A DNA stretch of 64,000 nt from Candidula unifasciata (taxonomy: Eukaryota; Mollusca; Gastropoda; Stylommatophora; Geomitridae), in assembly GCA_905116865.2 (NCBI GenBank), contig CAJHNH020008412.1, forward strand, positions 95,001 through 159,000, read 5' to 3'. Shown here one piece after another: positions 44,346 to 56,300 of the stretch. Each line of letters opens with the position of its first letter. The first letter of the stretch is position 1. Below the pieces are notes generated by a model. That model worked only from the letters and a program-made list of their open reading frames with translations. It was not told where the DNA came from and made no database searches. The position numbers and the translations under genes were made by a program.

Positions 44346-47300
44346 CTGTAACGGAGTCACAAAACATATTAAACACTGACAGGTCAAAGTTCACAAATAT
44401 AGCAAATCTCCCCATGGCCCAAGTTGGGAGGGGGGGAAAAAAGTAGACCAACTATAGACTCACGGACTGTAACAGACTCCTACTTCTGTTGACCAACTAG
44501 CACTCAGTGTGTATTGTGGTCAACATAATACTGACCACCTTTACCTTTCAGGAATTTTCCTGGTATCCATTTTAAGCTGGGTGACGTGGGAGCCAAAGCA
44601 AATTTTTTTTTTTTTTAAATTTTCGACTTGATGTCTTTAAGCCGGCAGTTGAGCGTCCAGCCACTATGTTCTCATTGTACCCTAATGAACATACTGTAAA
44701 AGACATCTAACTGAGGTTTGCAGAAATCAGAAGTCTTGGCACTCTGACTTTAAAGGAAACACCCTTAATTAGTCTATTCAAGAAATGCATGTTAGAGGGT
44801 AGCAGGTCTATTTTTTTCTCTCTAAATGGGGACCTGAAACCTATCGAGGTGTTTTTGTCTGCTGCCCGTTGTATCACAGCCTTCATCCTCATCAATTGCC
44901 TTGCCAACTGGCATGGGCAATCATGCCTCTCCACAATCTGCAATCTTCTGCAGCAGGTATCAATTTGTGTACTTACACCCCTGTATGCCATTACAATAGG
45001 TCGTCAAGAACCTTCTCGCGCTGTCTTCCTCTGTGTCTTTCCACAGATCTTTCCAGTCGTCACAACATGTTCCAGTTTTCTTCTTCTCACAACATGACTA
45101 AAAAATTATGACTGTCTTTCTTATGACTGTGATAAGTTGTCTTTGGTCCTTGCCTCTTTCAAGACATCTGGGTTGCTAGTTTTGGCTGTCCAAGGAATTC
45201 TTCTGTAAATCCACAACTTTGAGACCTCAACAAATTGTCTGGCTTGTTTATTAAATGTCCAGGATTCACAGCCGTATGTTAAAATTAGCTCTATATGACA
45301 TGCATGAATTCTTTTCCTTACCTCCAATGACATGGATTTATTGCACACAAGAAAGAGCCACAAAAGTTAAAAAAACAATTATCCGTCTCTCTAAGAGAAT
45401 GAACCTAGTCACTGTCTTGGCAGGCAATCATTTAACAGTAAGTTGCTGCAATTGTATGAACCTGGAAGGACACAAAGAAAACCACGACTTGCCTTCTACG
45501 AGAGTCCAATGGTGTGGCTGGTACTAGAGTGAATGTGACAGAACTGGACAGCAGAAACTGCTGGCTGCTGCCGGAAGTCGGCTGGCAGCGTCCACTGTTG
45601 GCCCCCATACAGTCCATGGTGAAGTTTGTGATGGTGTAACTGTAGCCACGGCAACAAACAAGTAGAAACAATCAGGGGAAATATTACATTGACATAATAA
45701 GCAGAAACAGTAGGGGGGGATAAATGAGTTACATTTCTTAAGTAAGTCCGGGTATAAAATAAAATAAAAACACACAAAAAAACATTATATATAAAAAATG
45801 ATTTTTTTTTTGCAGCTGAAAATGAACCACACATTTACATTGTTTCTCAACACAGTCACCAGAAGTCTGCCACCAGTATTGAACCATTCATTAATGCCTA
45901 TCTGCATTTCATCATCAGTTTCAACCTGTTGGGATGCTAGCCACTTTTTTAGGTGCATGAAAGGGTGGTAATCACTTGGCGCCAGATCGGGGCTGTAGGA
46001 CGGGTGGTCAACAATTTCCCAGTGAAATCTGTGCAACGACTGAACAGTTCCATCTGCGATGTGAGGTTGAGCATTAAAATGCAAAAGCACAATTCTGGAG
46101 TACAGCAACCCACATCTTTTGTTTTGCATGGCATATAATTTGTTTATATCCAAGGTTTCTTGCCACAATATTGTAAATCAGTGAATGTGAAACTTCTGAA
46201 AATTCAACAGACAAGGCAGAAACTGCGAAAATACGATTTTCCTGAATTTGTTCACTTCTTCGACAAAATCATCTGTCACCACACTCAGACAACCACTACG
46301 ATCTTCAGAATGGATATTTGTTTGCCTTTCTTTACTCATTCGACACCATTTCCTAACCATAGTCATAACATCTGGCCTATAAACCTCAATCAGTTGCCTG
46401 TGAAATTCTGCAGAATTGTAATTTTTTTTTTGCTTTAAAGAAACAACGGATAACAGCACGAACCTGGTTGCTGGCGGGAGTATTAATTTGTGCACTCATT
46501 ATAAATCACTCACATGCAGCATTAAACAAACTTTCCACAGTGGGAACAAATAACACACAGCTAGCTAATGAGCCACAACAACATACTGCATACGCACATT
46601 TACATTTACCATCAGTGTTTGTCACTGTGACCAAAATGGGACTTACTTTAAAAAAAAAATTTTTTTTTAACCCGCCTCATAAAAATGATAATTAAAAAAC
46701 AGTTAAGTGGAATTATTAAGTAAAAAAGACAATTGAAAAATAAGTGGAGTGGAAATTTTACATAGAAACAGTAAGAAGAAATATTAGGTAGAAATGGTAA
46801 GTACAAACAGAAATCCTAGGCAGAAATGGTAAGTAGAAACAGTGTTTGGAAATGATAAAGAAGCACAGTTAAGTGGAGTTATTAAGTAGACACGATAATT
46901 AAAACACAGTTAAGTGGAAATATCAAGTAGAAGTGGTAAGCGGAAACAGTAAGTGGAATTGTTAAGCAGAAATGAAAATTTAAAAAGTTAAGTGGAAATA
47001 GTAAAAGTAAACGTGATAATTGTGGCTCATAAAATGGGACTAGTTTTCAATCAAGATAAAACAGAATACATGATAATAACAAGACAGGGAAAGGAAATAA
47101 ACTTCGGCCACATACAAGTCAATAATATGAAAATCAAACAAACTGAAACAAACAAGAACTTGTGTGCAAACCCCAACTGCTCCAACATGCTGAGAGAAGA
47201 AATACACTCTAGAATACAATCTGGAAATAAAGTATACTATACCCTTCAACATATGCTAAAGTCAAAGTGTTTTGCAACACCAAGATCCAAATATATAAAA

Positions 47301-50300
47301 CGTTGATAAGACCAGTCGTTTTAAATGGCTCTGAAACTTCGAGCACAACTAAAAGAGATCAAGTCTTATTAGTTTTCGAAAACTGAACATTATGATGAAT
47401 CTTTGGATCTATCAAAGATGTAAACAACGGGGTATGCAGAGTGAGAAGAAACAACAATAAAATTCACAATCTGTTTAAATCACCATCGATCACTGGCATC
47501 ATGAGGGCTAATAGGTTGAAATGGCTGGGGCATATTGAGAAAATGTCAGATGACAGAAAGGTAAAAAGTGTATACACAAGGGAGACGATAGTCATAGACC
47601 ACGAGGCAGACCAAGAAGATGATGGGGAGATAATATCCAGACAAACCTGCAAACACTTGGTGTCACCAACTGGAAAGAGAAGGCCAACCAGAGAGATGAA
47701 TGGAGGTGGGTGATATCTGCAGCAATGAACCTCAAGAGCTCGGCATGTTGAGGAAGAAGAAGACGTGATAATTAATAAAAGTTAGGCGGACATATCATGT
47801 AGAAATGATAAGGGCAAAAAGTAAGTGGAATTTTTATGTAGAAATGATAACTAAAAACAGTTAAGTGGAGCTGTTAAGTAGAGGCGATAATTAATAACAG
47901 TTAGGAGTGGAAATATTACAAGTAGATGTGCTAATTAAAAATGGTTGAGTGGAAATATTAAGTAGACATGATATTTAAAAAAGTAAAGTGGAAATATCTG
48001 GTAGAAATGTTAAGCAGAAACAGAAAGTGGAAATATTATGTAGAAATTAAAAAAAAGTAAAGTGGAAATATTATGTTGAAAAAAGAAAACAGGTTAAATA
48101 AAGCATAAGTGAATAAAGATTAAATTAAGTGACAATAAATGGGGATTAAATTAAAGCTGTGCTGATTGAAATACAGATGGGAATATTCAAAAGCTATAAT
48201 GAACACATGTGTATTGTGCACACACATCAGCACCAATAAAAATGATATTTGTATTATTATTTTGTCCATGTGGTGAACTCACTGGATATAGGCCCCTAAA
48301 ACTTCATATCTGGGGTAGCCATTGGCAGCTCCAGTCTGGGCATACAAGATGTGAAGACTTGCAGCAGAGGGAAGCAAGCAGACACCAGTGATTGAATTAG
48401 CCCACGATTGCAGCTCCTCGACTGTTTCATTCAGGCTCGTTGTGTTAGATATACTCGTACTGTTTTCTTCTGAACTTGATATGTTCAGAGCTTGCCTTGA
48501 AACAGAGAATCTCTCATTTTAGTCACAAACATTTTTTAAATAATCAAGAAACTATCAAACTGCATGAAAATCCCAGGTTTCTTAGCAGACTTTCTTAACT
48601 CATTCAATACCCCCCCACTTCCAATGATCTCTGTGACTGACCTCAGTGGCAAGGCGTGATTAATTTTCATGTTTAAGCATTAGCAGGTAACACTTACACT
48701 GAAGAGGATATCCTGTGATTTTGTCCATCTTGTCACTATGCTGTTGAGAATATAGTGCGCAGCTAGCATTGTAATACTAGTAACTGGCAGCTTTCACACA
48801 CTACAGTTTCTGAATAAGTGCCATAAGCATGCAGCAAGGGTTCTTTCCGCTATGTTCAAGATGCAAACCATGGCATATTGGTAATAAATAGTAAACAGTA
48901 AAGATAAATATCAAAATACAGAATATATAGAATAGTAAATCTTATCAGAACTATTTTTTTGGCTTACACTATGCTATCAGTGCCAAACGTGGACACTTAC
49001 ATCCTCCAATGAATGTAAAATTGTGACAACAGAGATGAAATGCATTAGAAGAGCTGCAGGAGTTTCAAGGAAAGACAGAATACAAAATCACAAAATCAGA
49101 CGAATGCTAGAAATAAAGCCAGTCTTACAGGTCATCAAAGAACAACAAATGAAGTGGTTTGGAAACCTAACAAGAATGCCCTGGTACCATCTGCCACAGC
49201 GAGCCACACTAAAACATTACAACGGGTGTGGAGCAAGTGGAAGACCTCAGAAAATATGGAGTGATGGCATCAAGAACAGCCTTACAGAAATAAACATCAG
49301 TCTTAATAGTGCTCTTGACAGAGCTCATCAACGTACATTACATCTCCCCTTGACACTTCAATTAGGTACAAGGTGGAAGTAAAGAAGAAGAAGAAGAAGA
49401 AAATGATAAATAGCAAAATTATTTGTCTTTTGCAATAGAAATTGTAAGCAGAGATTACATGCACGCCTGGCCACTTACCGTTCTCCTCTTACCAGTTGGT
49501 GAATCCAGACGTTTGAAGGTCTGCCTGAAAGTTCTCTCTCTACTGTCTTCTTGGTCTGCCTCGTGCATCGTAATAGGTAACATTCAAATAAGGACTTAAT
49601 AAATAAAAATTAATGTTATTAAGTTACCTCAACACTAAATGTGTGAGTTCTGGGAACCCCAATGTGGGGAAAACAAGAATAGACCTTCCAAAACAAGCAT
49701 GTCATAGGAGACAACTAATTAAGCGCATTCTTCGAAGTCGGAGTATATCTGCCTTAGAGGCAAGGAACCAAGAGTCTGCATACAAATAAGCCAGATCTGT
49801 GAAACGGACATGCATGCAACACTCAGGTTCTGGAACAAGACTAAAGTCCAGAGGTGGATGAACACCCAGAACTTTCTGCCAGAGTTTACAGCCGGTCAAT
49901 GCCAAGAAGATGAAGACATTACCTCAACACGGGGACCCACATATTCTCATTGCTGATATCATTGTAACCATAACGACCAATAACATCTGCTGCCATAAGA
50001 ACATCCAAACTGTCGAGGATCTGTTGCCTGTAACATATAGCAAATGTGTGAACTCGTGAACTCCAGTAACAATTAGACAATATTGTCTTTGTTCACTAGC
50101 TTCAGCAACAGTTAAACAAAATCACTGCAGTAAATTAACTTCAACAACTTTCTTACATTGTAGCGGTTGATCAAAGAATGAAATGGTTTGGCCAACTAGT
50201 GAGAATGCAGCCAGATCAAATCTCATTTAGAATTTTTTTAAAGGAATATTTATTAGGAAGGCAAGGGGAAGACCAAGAAAGAGATGCATAAATAATGAAG

Positions 50301-53300
50301 CTGAACCTGCAAAAAGATGAACATTTCCATCTGAGAAACACAAGACAAATACAGAAAACTATGACCCTTGGCTACAACCTGGTATCAGTGAGATGACAAA
50401 AGAATCTTCAACAACACTCAGACAATATCATGTCTGAGCTAGTCATTAGTTCTTGATCATTCTTCTATTATGTGATTGCTAATTTTTTTACTTCACTTCA
50501 TCACGTCTGTTTTAGTACTAATTTCACAATTCAGTTCACCGTGTCTGTTTGTTACTCTCATTTTCTTAGTTCAGTTCATCAATTCTGTTTGTTACACTTG
50601 TTTACTCAGTTCAGTTCATCAAGTCTGTTTGTTACTCTAGTTTTCTCAGTTCAGTTCATCATCTCTGTCTGTTTGTCAAGTTCTCCTGTCTAGTCTGTTA
50701 GTTATTTTTTTCTTGGTTCAGTAAATCATGTCTGCTTATCAGTCATGTTTCCTTGGTTCGGTTCATGATGTCTATTTGTTAGATACAATTTAATGCCTTA
50801 GCCCACCATGTCTGTTTTTAAGTAACAATCCCATGATTCAATTCATGATGTCTGTTTGTTAATAACAATCCCATGGATCATTTTATGATTTCTGTGTGTT
50901 AGTCACATTTTCATGGTTTAGTTCATGATGTACGTTTGTTAGTCATGTTTTCACGGCTCAGTTCACATGTCTGTCTCTTCGTAATAATCACATGGTTCAG
51001 TTAATCATTTCTGTCTGTAAGTCATGCTTTCTTAGTTCATCATGTCTGTTGTTGATCCCAGTCTCTTACCTCAGATCATCACAACTGTTGTTCAGGTCAT
51101 TAAATGACAAATTTAACACACAGCCTGACAAGACATCATCACCAAATGTGACAGGCTGACGTGTGGCATCTCGACATAAGCCACTGAGACCTGCAAGAAT
51201 GACAAGAGTTGATAAGTCTGCTACTGTTGCAACATTTAAAAAAATATGTGTTTACAGTGCTTCATCATCATCAAGTGCCTAACCAACAGGTGTAGGAAAT
51301 AATATCTCTCCACAACCTGCGAACCTCAACTGAAGGTATGAGTTCATATGCTGACACTCCTCCATGCCCCTCTCATAATTTGAACAAAATATGATGACAG
51401 TCTCATCCTGATATTTTTTATAAGTTGTCTTCGAGCCCTAATCTCTTTCAAAGCATCAGTGCTCTTTTTTGGCTGTCCAAGGAATTCTTCTGTAAAACCA
51501 CATCTCCTAGTTCTCTATACATTGTTTGGCTTGTTTATGAATTGTCCAGGATTCACAACCACATGTTAAAACTGGCTCTATATAGTATGCAAGAATTTTT
51601 TTTAACCTCCAGTGTCATAGACGTATTGCATGAAATGTTCTTGTTATATAGTGCACTTTTAGCCTGTCCTATTCTGCTCGTTATCTCTGTGATACATCTT
51701 CCGTTTGATGTTATCCGTGTGCCTAGATACTTAAATTTCTACACTTGTCTTAAAATAATGCCTATGACTTTAATTAAACATTTAGGCACTATTCTTTTCT
51801 TTAATATTACCATTGCTTCTGTCTCCTCGTTATTCAGGCTGAGGCCCATTCTATCACTTTCCACCACTACTGTATCTATCAATCTCTGAAGGCCCATTCT
51901 ATCACTTTCCACCACTACTGTATCTATCAATCTCTGTAGGCCCATTCTATCACTTTCCACCACTACTGTATCTATCAATCATTGTAGGCCCATTCTATCA
52001 CTTTCCACCACTACTGTATCTATCAATCTCTGAAGGCCCATTCTATCACTTTCTACCACTATTGTATCTATCAATCTCTGTAGGCCCATTCTATCACTTT
52101 CTACCACTATTGTATCTATCAATCTCTGAAGGCCCATTCTATCACTTTCTACCACTATTGTATCTATCAATCTCTGTAGGCCCATTCTATCACTTTCTAC
52201 CACTACTGTTTCTATTAATCTCTGTAGGCCCATTCTATCACTTTCTACCCCTATTGTATCTATTAATCTCTGTAGGTCCATTCTATCACTTTCTACCACT
52301 ATTGTATCTATCAATCTCTGTAGGCTCATTATATCACTCTCTACCACTACTGTTTCTATTAATCTCTGTAGGCTCGTTCTATCACTTTCTACCACTATTG
52401 TATCTATCAATCTCTGTAGGCTCATTCTATCACTTTCTACCACTATTGTATCTATCAATCTCTGTAGGCTCATTCTATCACTTTCTACCCCTATTGTATC
52501 TATCAATCTCTGTAGGCTCATTCTATCACTTTCTACCACTATTGTATCTATCAATCTCTCTAGGCCCATTCTATCACTTTCTACCACTACTGTTTCTACT
52601 AATCTCTGTAGGCCCATTCTATCACTTTCTACCACTACTGTTTCTATTAATCTCTGTAGGCCCATTCTATCACTTTCTACCACTATTGTATCTATCAATC
52701 TCTGTAGGCCCATTCTATCACTTTCTACCACTACTGTACCTATCAATCTCTGTAGGCTCATTCTATCACTTTCTACCCCTATTGTATCTATCAATCTCTC
52801 TAGGCTCATTCTTTCACTTTCTACCACTATTGTATCTATCAATCTCTCTAGGCCCATTCTATCACTTTCTACCACTACTGTTTCTATTAATCTCTGTAGG
52901 CCCATTCTATCACTTTCTACCACTATTGTATCTATCAATCTCTGTAGGCCCATTCTATCACTTTCTACCACTACTGTATCTATTAATCTCTGTAGGCCCG
53001 TTCTATCACTTTCTACCACTACTGTATCTATCAATCTCTGAAGGCTCATTCTATCACTTTCTACCACTACTGTTTCTATTAATCTCTGTAGGCCCATTCT
53101 ATCACTTTCTACCACTATTGTATCTATCAATCTCTGTAGGCCCATTCTATCACTTTCTACCACTACTGTTTCTATTAATCTCTGTAGGCCCATTCTATCA
53201 CTTTCTACCACTATTGTATCTATTAATCTCTGTAGGCCCATTCTATCACTTTCTACCACTACTGTTTCTATTAATCTCTGTAGGCCCATTCTATCACTTT

Positions 53301-56300
53301 CTACCACTATTGTATCTATCAATCTCTGTAGGTTCATTATATCACTTTCTACCACTACTGTACCTATTAATCTCTGTAGGCCCGTTCTATCACTTTCTAC
53401 CACTACTGTATCTATTAATCTCTGAAGGCTCATTCTATCACTTTCTACCACTACTGTATCTATCTATTTCTGTAGTCCTTTCTGACTTGTCCCTTTCAAA
53501 ATGGTATGTCAGCATGTTAGTTTCAACATACAACAGTGTTAATATAAAACTCACAACACATTTTTAACTTTCTTTAGTTCTCTCCCGACTTTCCCTCCTC
53601 CTCCATTGTTAGAAGCGTGTCAGGAAGGCCTCATAGAAATAAAACACAGCTCTATCTTGAGATTCTGACTGCTTCAAAATGAGTTTCTTTCATCATGAAC
53701 AACAGCCAACAACAACAAAGAGTCAAGGCTAGAGAGTATGAACACCAACAACCATAGAAATGTTGTGTCTGGCCAAGAAAATCTTAATCAAAAGTAAAGA
53801 ATAGAGGTGTGCATTGTCATGATGGAACTGCCAAGTTCCTGTTGCCCACAGATCCAGCTGTGTGTATCACAAATCCCCAGTATGGTGAAGGATGACCTTC
53901 AAGTATTGTAACCATACCTGCCCTTTTCACTGGGACAGTCCGGTTTTTAGTTATGTCCTGGCCGTTCTGTCGGTATGCCACATAAAGACAATTGTCCTAT
54001 TTTTTTTAAAAATATAAGAATAAGAAGGAGACAAACACTGTACTTTGGCCATGTAATGAGAAGAAAAGAATTGAAAAATATTGTGACAACTGGAAAGATC
54101 AGTGGAAAGAGGGGTAGAGGCAGACCAAGAGAGACGATGCTTGATGGGCTGAAATGATGGCATGGAGAAATTTCATCAAGAGAACTGTTCCATGGCAACC
54201 AGGGATAGTGATCTGTGGAGATGCATCAGCTGCCAGGGCACAGGATGATGATGATGATAGGAATAAGTTTAAGAATACCACATACAGCTATATACACCAG
54301 GTCTCTAGACAGACAGTAAACATAACCATACCTGGTATACAGACAGACAAGAAACATAAAAACACCAGGTCTCTAGACAGACAGTAAACATAATCACACC
54401 CCACCTGGTATACAGACAGACAAGAAACATAAAAACACCAGGTCTCTAGACAGACAGTAAACATAACCATACCTGGTATACAGACAGACAAGAAACATAA
54501 ACACACCAGGTCTCTAGACAGACAGTAAACATAACCATACCTGGTATACAGACAGACAAGAAACATAAAAACACCAGGTCTCTAGACAGGCAGTAAACAT
54601 AACCATTACTGGTATACAGACAGACAAGAAACATAAACACACCAGGTCTCTAGACAGACAGTAAATATAACCACAACTGGTATACAGACAAGAAACATAA
54701 ACACACCAGGTCTCTAGACAGACAGTAAACATAACCACACCTGGTATACAGACAGACAAGAAACATAAAAACACCAGGTCTCTAGACAGACAGTAAACAT
54801 AACCATTACTGGTATACAGACAGACAAGAAACATAAACACACCAGGTCTCTAGACAGACAGTAAACATAACCATTACTGGTATACAGACAAGAAACATAA
54901 ACACACCAGGTCTCTAGACAGACAGTAAACATAACCATTACTGGTATACATACAGACAGACAAGAAACATAAACACACCAGGTCTCTAGACAGACAGTAA
55001 ACATAACCATTACTGGTATACAGACAAGAAACATAAAAACACCAGGTCTCTAGACAGACAGTAAACATAACCATTACTGGTATACAGACAGACAAGAAAC
55101 ATAAAAACACCAGGTCTCTAGACAGACAGTAAACATAATCATTACTGGTATACAGACAAGAAACATAAAAACACCAGGTCTCTAGACAGACAGTAAACAT
55201 AACCATTACTGGTATACAGACAGACAAGAAACATAAAAACACCAGGTCTCTAGACAGACAGTAAACATAACCATACCTGGTATACAGATGCTCAATAAAC
55301 AATGTCTCACCTGGTCTCCAGACTGCCATCTGTTTCTCCAAGGCAACATCCACCTGATCAAACTGCCCAGTGCTTGTATTGCGCCGCATCTGACCAGACA
55401 ACAAGGGCTTCCCCATCATGTAGCCTAAGAATGTTTTCATTAAACCGACAAGTTCATTAAACTGACAAGTTCTTTAAACTGACAAGTTCATTAAACTGAC
55501 AAGTTCATTAAACTGACAAGTTCATTAAACTGACAAGTTCATTAAACTGACAAGTTGTTCCTTGGGACTGAAAGAGTTAAAAGAGCAGATAGAATGTTGT
55601 GTTGGTGTTTACAGATAAGCTGTGATATCTATGCCTTTTGGTTCAACATGTCTGTTTCAGCAAATCATTAATTAGTTGCCTTTTACCAAATGTTTAAGAC
55701 CAGTGTGACTATTCTTTTCTCCTTCATAAAAAAGTTTGTTTGTTCGTTTGTTCCTCCTATAGTTGGGCCCCGGAAACCACATGGGGAAACAAACATCATA
55801 CTGATAATACTGAGAGTTCCAATGGCAAACATGATAACCTTAAGAGATGGATAAAGAGAAGTCTGTCAGAGTGAAAGACAAAGAGTTGCAGATCCAATGT
55901 AGTCAACCTCGTGGATGAGAGGGAACTTGATTCTTGATGATTCTAGATTGAAAACAATTCTAGATTAAAAACAAATTTCCTGTGTGAGTTCCGGGGTCCA
56001 TTGTGGGCAAAACAAAAAGGCAAAGAACCAACAATCTGCACACAATTAAGTCAGATCTCTTAAACGGATATGCACGCAACACTCAGATTCTGGAAAAAGA
56101 CTAACTTCCAGAGGTGGACAAACAACCAGAACTTTCCGCTGCAGTTTTCAGCCAGTAAGAGCAAAGAAGAATAAAAACAATTCAAGACCAAAAACATGCT
56201 CTTTAACTTATGACCTATGCAATTTAAGACCACCTGCACTTACAACAACAAAAAATACCCCCAAAAATAGTAAATAACAAGATATACATGGGAAGGGCCC

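Noticed and set aside
45492..45510. GT donor CTCTC|gtagaa for the TCTN2 penultimate exon
   Set aside because: It would shift the last exon into a frame without tectonic similarity and lose CW..L.YP and the membrane segment.
51979..53567. Open frames of about 490 (minus) and 501 (plus) codons
   Set aside because: Both are read-through of the 48-bp array; both strands are open because the unit is a multiple of three and lacks stops. No start context, splice sites or non-repeat protein.
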